64,000 bases of DNA, from assembly GCF_030272615.1 (NCBI RefSeq), contig NC_081413.1, positions 562,386,010-562,450,009 of the forward strand, in the 5' to 3' direction. The stretch comes from Cryptomeria japonica. Taxonomy: Eukaryota > Streptophyta > Pinopsida > Cupressales > Cupressaceae. Below, in pieces: positions 23,125-35,227 of this stretch. Every line of letters begins with the position of its first letter. The stretch's first letter is position 1. The position numbers were made by a program, and so were the translations under genes. The notes below the pieces were generated by a model, which saw only the letters and a program-made list of their open reading frames with translations, was not told the origin of the DNA and made no database searches.

Positions 23125-23480
23125 CTTAAAACTGGAATTATAGAGAAAAGGCTTACTAAAGAAAGAGAGAAAACAAAGGATTGAACCCAATTTTTCAGAT
23201 CTTGAACTCAAATCTGATCAATGTCCCCTCCTCTCCTTAACATGCCCTTTATAAATGTTTTTAATCCTCCTCCTGATCTACCCAACATGACCGACCAACG
23301 TCTCTTATTGGTCTTTCTCCTACATGTCAAGCCCTCTCCCATTTGATCGATGCAAAATTGGTTCCTTCCTCACCATCGATGAAAATTACCAAAAAATACT
23401 TCTCAATGTCGTCCTTAATGCCCAACCCACTTTATTCAACAAGGAAAATGACCCAAAATTGGTTCCTTCCATACCTAAGC
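23125..23480 (-). promoter_or_regulatory. Upstream region of TIR copy C
   Basis: It carries the same leader as genes A and B, a TATA box (CATTTATAAAGGG, 23246-23258) and CCAAT (near 23305-23315). One or two GATGCAAAATTGGTTCC motifs lie at about 23348-23365, with a further AAAATTGGTTCC at about 23455. The sequence diverges from the paralogues after about 23410. Confidence 0.55.
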
Positions 23481-23499
23481 TTGTCCCAACCCACTGTAA

Positions 23500-24510
23500 T
23501 GCCCTCAAAGAAGCGAAATAGAAGATGTCTCCTTACTCACCTCTGAAGGATGTTGAGATGCTCGAGTTGGATGAAGAGGAAGTGTATGAGGATTTTGAGT
23601 CCTCATATGGTTGAAATTCAAACCAGTCCCTTGCGACCTCTAAGGATGTTGCCCACTTTCCTCCTAGCTAGGAGATTCCCGACACCAAGGCTAGCCCTCT
23701 CGATTTGGATTTAATGTTTTAAAGCTAGAGGAGAATGTTAAGCAACAAGACTTGGTGATCAAATGACTTTTATCACAGTTCAATGTAGTTATCGGGAAGA
23801 TTAATAGAATTAAGGTGGCATCTAAGGCTGGCACTATAGTAGACAAATGGGTTATGGAGGAGAAGGATGAATGGGTTTGGGAAGCTACGAGCAACATGGC
23901 TAGTAAATTAGAGAATTGAGATAAAGTTGAGAGGATGCTGAAAGATCTCAGTGAGAAGGTGTCTCAAATAAATGAGAACAAGATTATTATGGAGTTGAAA
24001 GAAAACTAGGAGATCATTTAGAGTAAAATTGAGGAGATGTCCAAGAAAAGCTAGGAGATGGTTATGAATAATTTGGCCTCCCTAAAGGCTATTCAGGAGG
24101 AAATTGACTGCAGGAAAACTAAGCGAAAATACATGCTCTATCCTTGTCAGTTTTGATGGAGTCCCCTACCTCTATGGTTAAAGATACTTTAGATATTGGT
24201 ACTCCAAACTTTGCGAAGGACTCTTAAAAAAAAAATTGTTCTCTGACAAAGTTTTAGTTCTATGTAAGGATCGGCAAGAAGGTAACGACTCCATCTAGGA
24301 GACCATCTCTTTGTGTCTTTAGAGTTGGCTAGCTTAATTTTGGTTTTTGTTTGCTAGTTTTATCCTTGGTCTTCGTCTAGTGTTTGGTGGTTCCTTGTTG
24401 TGTTTTGGTGTTTTGTCTTTAGCTAGGCATGGATTTCTCATGTGCCCTAGGTGGTGCTTTTCTTGGAATATGTAATGTTATGGACCTAACCCACTTTTTA
24501 TTAATCAAAA
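23500..24510 (+). pseudogene. Decayed coiled-coil ORF with LINE-like 3' tail
   Basis: The plus strand reads an acidic stretch (MLELDEEEVYEDFESSYG). After a frame change it gives a Lys/Glu-rich helical region (KLEENVKQQDLVIK, ERMLKDLSEKVSQINENK, LASLKAIQEEID) with several TAG and TGA stops. A T-rich tail with GGACCTAACCC...TTATTAATCAAAA follows, like the ends of the insertions at 11927 and 38135. It is probably the gag-like product of a non-LTR element. No reverse transcriptase is present. Confidence 0.45.
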
Positions 24511-25480
24511 CTATTGGATTGGACCATATAACTTATTGATTATGGGATACAACCCAAGAACATGCATTAATAGATCCTTCACTAGATGCCTTATTCTCTT
24601 TCTTTTATATTTAAATCTTCTAGGTAATCAACACCCTTCTTACAAATTTTATTAAATTAGTAGCCTTTGGTGACCAACCTATATTAATACTTATATATAG
24701 TTTCTCAATCCTCTATTCTTTAGATTTTGTTCATCAAGTTCAGTGATTCATCAACTCATGTGAATTTGATCTAAGATCTCTCATGATCTTATATAATTTC
24801 ATTCTCTCAAGATTTATACCCATACTTTTTTGTAACCAATTTATTTATTCGTTAATCATGTAATTGAGATTAAATTTAATCTCTATTTCATATCCTCTAC
24901 AATTCTATCACATCTAGTCAAATTTTCTTTGCACTAATTTCAAATTCTACTATATTGTTTACATCTTGTAATTATATTTCTCATGCTATCCCCAACCCAT
25001 GACACATACCCTCCTTGTCAATACCTATTTTCTCTTCCCATCCTTTATTTTGCCTTCCATGCACTGTTACTATTCACTAATCTAACTTTTTCTATGAAAT
25101 TATAGACTCACCTTCTACGTGGTTGACTAAGGGTCCCTATCACCAACTACTTATACCTAAAAATAATTGTTGATTATCACTATTATAGGCAATAATTTAT
25201 AAGGCCTATAATTTCTAGATAATCTAAACATTAACTTTGAAATTTTATCTAAATCCATTGGTTTGAGCTCTACTTACACCTTGGAACTTTTGCGTTGATG
25301 TCAACGCCTTTATTTGACGCATCCAGCCAACATAGTTCACCCATGTCTACCCGAGCATTTCTGAGTGTAGCATTGATAACAATCTCGCTTTCGTTATGAT
25401 TTGATGGGTGTCCATACCCTGTTCCAAAGTTCCTAATGTCACTGTTGCAGCAACCTTATGCGTTGATGTTCTATTGGTTG
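24511..25480. other. No gene seen
   Basis: AT-rich, stop-rich sequence between the decayed coiled-coil ORF and gene B's upstream block. I recognise nothing in it. Confidence 0.5.
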
Positions 25481-25574
25481 TTGCTACAAAATAAAATTGA
25501 GTATAGGGTAGCCGAGTGAGGGGAGAAGACTTAAAGTCGGGTCAATTAAGTGTTTGGGGGCGGAGCGAAGATCA

Positions 25575-26034
25575 ACTCTGATATTGGGATGAGAAAGATG
25601 ATGATTCGAAAGGGAAGGGAAGGGAAGGAGTAACATCCAAGGGCGGCATCGATGGTGAGAGCTGAAAGCGACGGAGACCAAGTTTGTATCGATGGGAGGA
25701 GTAGGAAGCGAGGAAGGAACCAAGTCTACATCGAAGGCGAGGAAGGAAACAATTTTGCATTGAGAAGTAATTTCGGGTAATTTTCATCGATGGTGAGGAA
25801 GGAACCAATTTTGTATCGATGGAAAGGGAGAGGGCATGACGTGTAGGAGAAAGACCAATAAGAGATGCTGGCCGTTCATGTTGGGTAGATCGGACGGAGG
25901 ATTAAACATTTATAAAAGACGTTAAGGGGAGGAGGACGTTGATCGGATTTGAGTTCAAGATCTGAAAATTTGGGTTCAGTCCTCTGTTTTTTCTCTATCT
26001 TTAGTAAGCTTTTTCTCTGCAATCCACCTTTAAG
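25575..26034 (+). promoter_or_regulatory. TNL gene B promoter and 5' UTR
   Basis: TATA box TTTATAAAAG (25909-25918), CCAAT box in GACCAATAAGAG (25852-25863), and repeated CATCGATG/CAAAATTGG-type motifs at about 25645-25825. All are in the same relative order as upstream of gene A and copy C. The leader TTCAAGATCTGAAAATTTGGGTTCAG is nearly identical among the three. I expect transcription to start about 30 bases after the TATA box. Confidence 0.6.
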
Positions 26035-26537
26035 ATGGAACAATACAAACCTCCCACAACCAAACTTGCCTTCCAAAGCGATAAGAGGTATCATGTATTT
26101 CTGAGTTTCAGGGGAGAAGATGTGAGAAAGACACTGGTTGATCATCTGTTTCAAGCTCTATCTGCAGCAGGACTGAATGTCTTTATAGACAGTGAGAAAT
26201 TGAAGAAGGGAGAAATGATTGGGTTGAGCTTGGAAATAGCGATCGAGAGCAGCGCCATACGCATTCCTGTATTTTCCAAAGGTTATGCAGATTCAACATG
26301 GTGTCTCAAGGAGGCCGCTGCAATGTTGAGCACTCCTGGCTTGATCATTCCTCTGTTTTATCATATGGATCCAACTCATGTTAGATATCCTGTCAAGGAC
26401 TCAAGCCCCTATAGCCCATCATTTCTCAAACATTATGGCCATCCGGATCGACACCCAAGAGAAGAGGTAGATGATTGGAAGGATGCCCTTCACACGATCT
26501 GTTCTCGATCAGGCTGGTCGATGGATATAACTCAAGG
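26035..26537 (+). CDS. TNL receptor gene B, exon 1 (TIR domain)
   Basis: 167 codons plus two bases of Gly168. TIR landmarks are YHVFLSFRGEDVRKT (19-33), VFIDSEKLKKGE (49-60), STWCLKE with Glu93 in the position of the TIR NADase catalytic glutamate, and PLFYHMDPTHVR (106-117). The start MEQYKPP is the first ATG after a conserved leader. The donor is CAAGG|GTAAGT. The base C at 31704 completes GGC (Gly168), so the frame across the 5166-base intron is preserved. Read-through into the intron stops at once (GGG TAA). Only a few residues differ from gene A's TIR, consistent with recent duplication or conversion. Confidence 0.9.
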
Positions 26538-27532
26538 GTAAGTTATTAACCTCTCACTTTCTGTTTGCTTTCTTATTTTTTGGTTAACTATTCCCATGGC
26601 TATCACTGGATAATACGTTACATATATGCTAATGAATGGGGTTATAGCGAGGGAGCTTGGGCTTCCAGTTTTGGAAATTTATATTTATAAAACAGGAGTT
26701 CAATCATTCAACGAGTTAGTATGGAATATATAAATTTTAATTTAAGGGTTTCAAAGTTTTTGTTTTAACAGTTTTATTAGTACTTTTATTTTTGTAAATA
26801 AATTTTGAGATTTGTATTGTTGATTTTAAGATTCAAGCTTTTGTTCTTATTAAATAAAAATGGGATAGGCCTCAATCTTATATAACAGTCAAAGAGCTAA
26901 AAAATCAGGGGTCTCGTGAGGGGTGGGAGTACCTTACAAAAGAATGAGTTGAGAAAACATAACCAAAATCAATTGACGAACACAATCGGCTAACAATAGA
27001 GAACAAGGCCAGAAATCAAAAGACACCAAAAAACAGAATCAAAACCACCAAATGAAGACACGAACCAATGGTCTAGCTGGTGGAGATCTTTTCAAATTGC
27101 CAATCTTGGTTAAGCACTTTTACCTTCTTCGAGAAAGATAATCTTTTGGTAGAGCATTTACTCGAAAAGATATGTAGGGACTTAGGAGTAGCCTTGACTC
27201 TAAAAACAGTATGCTCTAGCACAGTGGTAGAAGATTCAAGTTTTTTTTAAGAATTGCTATTTTAATAATTATGTTAGTATTTTTAAATTTTTATTAAATA
27301 AATTACAAAAGTTTAAATTCATGATAAGGACAAATTTGCAATAATTATAAGGATCTATTTTCATGTATCTATGTATGTATAGAATTATGTATCTAGCTTC
27401 TACAACCATACCTTAGCTAAACAATCACATGTGGGTGTAATGATCTTTCTTAAGAATTGTTGAATGCTTGTTTGGGGATGCAATTTGTACATTCTTCTTC
27501 TATGCTCATTTCTTGTTTTCATGTCATTATAC

Positions 27533-29034
27533 ACAACAAAATACATGTTGTAGCAAATGGTTGGATCTATGGAATTACATTCAACATAATACTTAACCAT
27601 TTCATCATCTTATCCTGTATGTATAGGTTATTCTTCTTTCAAGAGTTTTGACTCATCTCTCTCTCGAAATTTAGCGCTAAATGTTTTCAAGTTAAAGGTT
27701 AATTTAATTGGTTGAATTACTTTCATCTATCCCATTTTGAGTAGACTTCCTAACAACACATTGTTGATTCATTTCTTTCAATTTTCTTACCATATATCCC
27801 ATAGACTTATTTAGGGTAGATTGAAATTCTCTAGATAGCTCTTTATTTTAAATCTTAATGACTTTCTTGAAGTAGGCCTCCTCATTTTCATCACCCTTAG
27901 CTTCTTCTCTTCTGTTTTCCCTTCAGAAGTGCCTAATTTCTCTATCACTTTTTTGCACGAACCTACATGGCCTCACAATTAAGCTCATAAGAGAAGTTCT
28001 ACTTCTTTAATACCACCATAATTTCCCTTACCAGAAAGTTTAATAAAAATAACAAATTAAATAAATATAAATCTCACTAGATATAAACCATAAACATTAG
28101 TATTAAAACAATTTTTTTCAAATGATGACAATTAATCATGCTCAACTAACTAGTCAATAAGTAAATACGCATAGAATGAATCAAACTCTAACATCAATTG
28201 ATATTGACTATGATTAAAGATCTTTACAACCAATGATTTTTATGATAATCATCACAATAGAAACACACAACACTTACAATTTTACAACAAATGATGTACT
28301 CACAAAAAGATTAGTTTTTACTATAAAATTGAAGTTCTAATGCACTCCATGAGTGAGAATTCCATTAATAACCAAAGGAATTTCATTCTCTAGGTCTAAT
28401 AATTAGCATTGTTTCATCTATTTATTACATTCTCGTATGGGTTTCACGTACAAAAGATCACATAAAGTGCTAAGAAGATACAATGACACAACATGAATGA
28501 TTACAATTAAAATGTTTTCCTAGTTTTATATGCGACCCATCCAAAATATAAATTTAGTCATCCCAGCCCCAAAATGGTGCGACTTGGCCCAAATTTGAAT
28601 TGCACATGGTACATCATAGGTTGATCTTAATGAGCTAGTAACATGTTACAACATAGGTTATCCTTACAAGCCTTACAAACATTCTCCTTGGAGGTTCAAA
28701 GTTTCTTCTTCATTTTGACTTGGCATAGGTTTAGTTGTATCTCCAAACTTCAATAATCAATAGCTCCTTGGCATGTGTTAGGCCACAACATTAATCTAGG
28801 CTTTGATATCCCTTAGGATGCATCAAGCCACAATTTTGATCCTTGACCTCTAATAGATTTTGGCATGTGTTGAGAAATAATATTGATCCACAATCTTTGA
28901 TAGCTCCTTCCCATGCATCAAACAACCCCAATACTTGATCCCCAACAACTCCTAGGAATGGCCCAAGCAACAACTCTAATATCTCTTTGGGTGAGAATTA
29001 TTATATCTATTTTTTGAAAAAGAAACATGAAAAT
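27533..29034. repeat. 1.5-kb tandem duplication, copy 1
   Basis: Starting at ACAACAAAATACATG, about 1500 bases are repeated head to tail with an offset of 1502 (for example GGCATGTGTTAGGCCACAAC at about 28774 and about 30276). Identity looks well above 95 percent by eye. I recognise no element in it. Confidence 0.9.
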
Positions 29035-30524
29035 ACGCAACAAAATACATTTAGCAAATGGTTGGATCTATGGAATTACATTCAACATAATACTTAACCA
29101 TTTCATCATCTTATCCTGTATGTATAGGTTATTCTTCTTTCAAGAGTTTTGCGTCATCTCTCTCTAGAAATTTAGCGCTAAATGTTTTCAAGTTAAATGT
29201 TAATTGAATTGGTTGAATTATTTTCATCTATCCCATTTTGAGTAGACTTCCTAACAACACATTGTTGATTCATTTCTTTCAATTTTCTTACCATCTATCC
29301 CATAGACTTTATTAGGGTAGATTGAAATTCTCTAGATAGCTCTTTATTTTAAATCTTAATGACTTTCTTGAAGTGGGCCTCCTCATTTTCATCACCCTTA
29401 GCTTCTTCTCTTCTATTTTCCCTTCACAAGTGCCTAGTTTCTCTATCACTTTTTTGCATGAACCTACATGGCCTCACAATTAAGCTCATAAGAGAAGTTC
29501 TACTTCTTTAATACCACCGTAATTTCCCTTACTAGAAAGTTTAATGAAAATAACAAATTTAATAAAAATAAATCTCACTAGATTTAAACCATAAACATTA
29601 GTATTAAAACATTTTTTTTCAAATGATGACAATTAATCATGCTCAACTAACTAGTCAATAAGTAAATACATATAGAATGAATCAAACTCTAACATCAATT
29701 TATATTGACTATGATTAAAGATCTTTACAACCAAATGATTTTTATGATAGTCATCACAATAGAAACACACAACACTTACAATTTTACAACAAATGATGTA
29801 CTCATAAAAAGATTATTTTTTACTATAAAATTGAAGCTCTAGTGCACTCCATGAGTGAGAATTCCATTAATAACCAAAGGAATTTCATTCTCTAGGTCTA
29901 ATAATTAACATTGTTTCATCTATTTATTACATTCTCGTACGGGTTTCACGTACAAAAGATCACATAAAGTGCTAAGAAGATACAATGACACAACATGAAT
30001 GATTACAATTAAAATGTTTTCCTAGTTTTATATGCTACCCATCCAAAATATAAATTTAGTCATCCCAGCCCCAAAATGGTGCGACTTGGCCCAAATTTGA
30101 ATTGCACATGGTACATCATAGGTTGATCTTAATGAGCTAGTAATACGTTACAACATAGGTTAGTCTTACAAGCCTTACAAACATTCTCCTTGGAGGTTCA
30201 AAGTTTCTTCTTCATTTTGACTTGGCATAGGTTTAGTTGTATCTCCAAACTTCAATACTCAATAGCTCCTTGGCATGTGTTAGGCCACAACATTAATCTA
30301 GGCTTTGATATCCCTTAGGATGCATCAAGCCACAATTTTGATCCTTGACCTCTAATAGATTTTGGCATGTGTTAAGAAATAATATCAATCCACAATCTTT
30401 CATAGCTCCTTCCCATGCATCAAACAACCCCAATACTTGATCCCCAACAACTCCTAGAAATGGCCCAAGCAACAACTCTAATATCTCTTTGGATGAGAAT
30501 TATTATATCTATTTTTTAAAAAAG
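29035..30524. repeat. 1.5-kb tandem duplication, copy 2
   Basis: Second copy. It differs from the first by scattered single-base changes and small indels and ends near GGAACATGAAAATATTC. Its junction with copy 1 (GAAAATACGCAACAAAATACA) is clean. Confidence 0.9.
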
Positions 30525-31703
30525 GAACATGAAAATATTCTTTAAGAAGAATGACTAATCTAATCCACATAAGTGAAACATTTAATGTTTTAATGCAAGA
30601 GTCAAAATTTGGCTTCCATGGACAAATGACTAAGCTTTCCTCTTTAATAAAACAAGCTCAATTATTTCATATTTTATCCCTATAGACTTTATTTAAAAAA
30701 ATGCTATAAAAATCCCTTTACTAGGACACTTATATAGCTATCATCCGATCCCATTTTTGATGAATCCAATTTGATACAAGGTATCGAGTTTGTTTGATAT
30801 TCCAAAAGTTTGCATTGAATTAATTTCCTTTAGGTTCATTTGTCCTATTTGCTATAAGTAGATGACTAGTGACCACATAAACAGCATTTTTTCTTAGTGA
30901 CAGAAAGTCCTGACATGAATTACAATACTCAAGCTAAATGGAGGAGACTTCCACCGATGTGTTGCTTATATAGCCATGGCCGCCATTTCCAAAAGCATTC
31001 GTGACTGAATTCTAGGGTGAAGGAAATAGCGCAGTGTCAACCAAAACATTCTTGTGGCTGTTCAAATGGGAAATACTATGAAAAACGCAATAAACAACTC
31101 CAAAATTTATAATTTTTCGAACTCTTGATCTTACCAATGCCTCCATCACCAACATTCACAAGCTTAAAACTCGGACAATCTGCGTTCTAGTAGGGAATAG
31201 CCTGGACATTAAACAAACCAAATAAAAATGCATGGAAAATATACAATTGCTATCTGAACTCATAGCTGTCACCCTCTTCGACACGCTCATTGAATGACTC
31301 TGCAACTAAAGAAACCATAGTGAGCTACGTTACAGTAAAGATTAAATGTTTGACCTTCTAATTTCCTACATTGTACATGCTAGCAGACGTTAAAATATTC
31401 CATCGTGCTGTGACTGTATAAGAATGCCTCTCGACGTTATAAGAGGAGATATGAGCAAACCCATATAATTTAACAATCTCTTATTTTCAACTTGAAAAAT
31501 TAACTACATGATGATGATATTGATGCACCTTCATATAGAGGTCTTCCAACACTTTTTAATAAAAACCAAACTGTTTCCAAATAGCACAAGGACAATTCTT
31601 TAAAAATAAACTGTTCTAAATTCTGGTTTTGTGACAACTCTTTAATAGTAGTAGAATAAGTAATACTTTTGCAGTTTTTATTGATCCGCTTTAACCATTG
31701 CAG

Positions 31704-33981
31704 CTACGAAGCTCGACTTGTAAAGATGGTAGTGAATGATTTGATTAAGACATTGGATAGAGTGCCGCTAGAAGTTGCAAGGCATCCAGTGGGTATGAGC
31801 ACTTTAAAGAATACACTCATTCAGAGATTAAATCTCAATTCAAGGGATGAGGTGACTAAAGTTGGAATATGGGGTGTTGGTGGAATTGGCAAGACCACAG
31901 TTGCCAAAGCCATGTACAATCAAATCTATTCTGATTTTGATGCTGCTTCTTTTCTATTTAATGTCCGCGCCACTGTTGCAGAGTCCACAGGCCTTCCAAA
32001 ATTGCAGGAAATAATTCTCAGAAATTTATCCGGATATGGTGGAAATGTGGACAATGTTGATAAGGGTATATCGTTGTTCAGGGATCGCTTGGGAGGAAAG
32101 CGTGTGCTGCTTGTGTTGGATGATGTGAATACTGTTGTACAATTGAATGCTCTGGTTGGAGATTGGCTGGCTCTTGGCAGCAGAGTTATTGTAACTTCTA
32201 GAGACAAGCACATTCTTAATGTTGCTCAAGTCTTACCAGAATGCATCCACGAGATGAATGGATTAGAGATAAACGAAAGCCTCCAGTTATTTAGCTGGTA
32301 TGCTTTCCTCAGACCATCTCCAAGACCCAGTTATGAAGATCTGTCCCGGAGAATAGTGGAAGCTTGTAAAGGGCATCCTCTTTCGCTAGAAGTGATTGGG
32401 TCCTTCTTGTATGATAAGCAGGATGACGCAGGTTGCTGGATGGAAGCTCTTGAAAACATCACCCTCTATCCAGAAATTCACGAAAAACTCTACATCAGTT
32501 ATAAGGCTCTTAGCGATGAGGAAAAAGAAATATTCCTTGACATCGCTTGCTTCTTCATTGGAGAAGACAAATCATGTCCCATCATTTTTTGGAAATCTTT
32601 GTACAAGAAGGTAGACACTGCTGTATCCAGTCTTTCAATGAAGTTATTGATAAAGATCGAAGATGGTGTGTTTGGTATGCATGACCATTTGCGAGACATG
32701 GGTCGAACTATTGCTGAGAAAGAAAAAGAGGGTACCCGACTATGGGAGCTTGCCCAATTAAGCACCATATCCCACAACATCAATTTCTCTCGCCTTCGAC
32801 TCAGTGGAGGCAATCCACAAAGACTCGAAATGTTGTATGGACCTGATCTTCGCTATCTTCATTTGCAGAATCTGTCCATTGAAGACATAATGAAAGACCC
32901 ACTAGCCATGGTACCACCAAATTTGGTATGGTTAAGGCTGGAAAGTTGTAACTGTGGTAATAAAATGGATGGAGGAATAAAGAAGCCACGCCACTCCAAA
33001 TTTGTGAGCAACAACATTTGGCAATTGAAGACGTTGCAGTTAAGACATTGCTATGGTGTCTCCAGCCTTTCTCTTTCCTCTCTATTTTCACTCCCCAACA
33101 TACAACTTCAACACCTGGACCTGAAAGGGTATAGGAGCTTAGAGAGCCTCCCTGATGCCATTGCTAAACTGTCACACCTGCAGCACTTGGACTTGACAGG
33201 GTTGAAAAGTTTGAAGAACCTCCCCGATGTCATTGGCAACCTGTCAAATTTACAGTACCTAAATTTGAGAAGCTGTTTGAAGTTAGAGACCCTCCCTAAT
33301 ACTATTGGCAAGTTGTCAAAGTTGCAGCATTTGGACTTGAGGGACTGTCAAATTTTAAAATACCTTCCTCCTACCATTGGCTACCTGTCACAGCTGCGGC
33401 ATTTGGACTTAGGAGAATGTACACTGTTAAATAGTGTCCCTGATACTATTGGGAATCTGTCACAACTGGAGTACTTGGACTTGGAAAGGTGTATATTCCT
33501 CATGAACCTTCCTAACACCATTGGCAACCTGTCACAACTGCAGTACTTGGACTTGAGCAAGATGATTGTCTTAAATAATCTCCCTAGTAGCATTGGCAGA
33601 CTGTCAAAACTGCGGCACTTTGACATGAGAGCATGTGTTACAATAAATAAACTTCCTGATAGTATTGCCAACTTGTCACAGCTGCAATTCTTGGATGTGG
33701 GAATGTGCTCCTTGAATAGCCTCCCTAATAGCATTGGTAGACTGTCACAGCTGCGGCACTTGGACTTGAGAGGGTGCCACATGGATTACCTCCCTGATAG
33801 CATTGGCAATCTATCACAGCTCCAGCACTTGGACTTGAGAGGGTGCAGAAAGTTAAATGCCCTTCCTAATACCATTGGGAACCTGTCACAGTTACAGTTC
33901 TTGAAATTACGAGGGTGTGAAAGGTTAAATAACATCAACATTCCACAGTTGGAGCATTTGGACTTGGGAATGGGAGAGTAA
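31704..33981 (+). CDS. TNL receptor gene B, exon 2 (NB-ARC + LRR)
   Basis: Encodes residues 169-926. NB-ARC motifs: P-loop GVGGIGKTT (225-233), LLVLDDV (303-309), GSRVIVTSRDKHIL (326-339), CKGHPLSLEV (389-398), FLDIACFFIGED and GMHDHLRDMGR with MHD at 493-495. Two irregular leucine-rich stretches follow, then about eleven regular repeats from residue 636. Most are 24 residues, but two near the end are 23 (MCSLNSLPNSIG, GCHMDYLPDSIG). It ends LDLGMGE. All nucleotide-binding motifs look intact. The exon begins at the acceptor CCATTGCAG; the frame open before it, from 31669, is intron. GAGTAAGC at the stop resembles a weak donor. Decayed LRR-like sequence (NNLPGSICSLLEL) continues past the stop at about 34055-34100, as in gene A. 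Confidence 0.92.
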
Positions 33982-34275
33982 GCAATCAACGTTACAATTC
34001 ATGCGGGTGATATCATTAGGTAATCTGCTTGGACTTAAAAAGAATATGTAGGTTCAAATAACCTCCCTGGTTCTATTTGCAGCTTGTTAGAGCTAATGCA
34101 CTTTTAACTGTAAGATGATTCCTTAACAGTAGTCTTTTAGGATTCTAGTTGAGTATCCCGTATTGCTAGGACAGCAATTGAGTGCTGAAAGTGTATTGAA
34201 TAGAATTGTGTAGAGGTTTAAATTTTTATTGATATTTTTTATTATATATGAGATGGATTTTATGATTTTGATATC

Positions 34276-34480
34276 GTTTTTGGTTTTTTTTGTTGAATAG
34301 TTTTATATAGCCTGTACACCGTACCACGAGCAGTCCATCAAGTGGCATCATTCCTCCGGTCAACAAGTATGAAGCAGATTGAACTGCTAACCATCGATCT
34401 GCCTAGGACTGGGATTCGAACATCAGACCACCCGTATTCACATACTACCGTTGCATTACGCGGTGAACCCCAAGCCCTTG
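34276..34480 (-). mobile_element. tRNA-related SINE (probable)
   Basis: On the minus strand a tRNA-like head holds a weak A box (TAATGCAACGGTAG) and a good B box (TGTTCGAATCCCAGTC, about 34407-34422). A body of about 110 bases follows and ends in an A-rich tail (AAAAAAAACCAAAAA). This is the layout of plant SINEs. The head cannot be folded as a proper tRNA, and I found no target-site duplication. Confidence 0.45.
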
Positions 34481-34499
34481 CCTTTTGTTAAAAGTAAGA

Positions 34500-35188
34500 G
34501 ACTGTTCTATTTGAAGGAAAAGATCATTATTAAGATAAATAAATTCAGAAACACTGGCTAATAATTAATACATGTGCATAACTAAGCATTTTAGAGCTTG
34601 GTTTTGCAAGAGTAGGCTGCATCTGAACTAAAACTCTGTCATGTAAAATAATTTTCAAACCAGACTTTGTAAAGAAGGCTACCGGATTGCATGTTCATAT
34701 TTACTATTAAGCATATTGATTTAAATGTTGGGTAACCCACACCCACAATTTTAATAATGGGTAGTTAGCAAGGTTATCATGGGATTATTTATCTCTAAAC
34801 AAATATGTTAACAATTGTATAAAATTAACTTTTAGAGTTGTATTTTCATCTAACACCATCATTATATATGTTTCTTAGGTTGTATGAGTGGGAGATATGA
34901 TATCCAATGGAGCACTTAAACAGTTGGGTTGGAAGGGAGGAGGGGTGAGGCTATAAGAAGAGTCATAAATCATATATGATTAACGAATTTAGAATTTTTA
35001 GGATGTGAACTATATCATAAAAAAATTAACTATAAGTTACAAAATTATTTTACTGTGGTTTAAACGTTTATATATAATATTCATTTTTTAAAATCTGTCT
35101 ATTCTGACATTTTCTATAGCTACGAGAAAATTAATAGTTTGATCTTATGTAAGGGCACTTGCTTACATTTGATATTTGTCCTTCCATT

Positions 35189-35227
<39 letters not shown>

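Larger units (their letters stand above)
26538..31703 (+). other. Intron of TNL gene B (5166 bases)
   Basis: GTAAGT donor, CCATTGCAG acceptor, phase 2. The first 200 bases match gene A's intron. 26880-27260 is unrecognised apart from an A-box-like TAGCACAGTGGTAGA (27222-27236), too incomplete to call a SINE. 27533-30524 is a tandem duplication with its own entries. 30525-31703 is AT-rich without a gene. Confidence 0.75.

Noticed and set aside
27222-27240. A-box-like TAGCACAGTGGTAGA
   Set aside because: No matching B box or tail at the right distance, so not called a SINE or tRNA.
31120-31165. Reverse-strand GDGGIGK reading resembling a P-loop
   Set aside because: Only about seven residues, no flanking NB-ARC sequence, and stops on both sides.
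31926-33989. Minus-strand open frames opposite the gene B exon
   Set aside because: Antisense shadows of the NB-ARC/LRR coding sequence.
34400-34475. Functional tRNA gene
   Set aside because: The B box is good but the A box is poor and a cloverleaf does not close, so it is better read as a SINE head.
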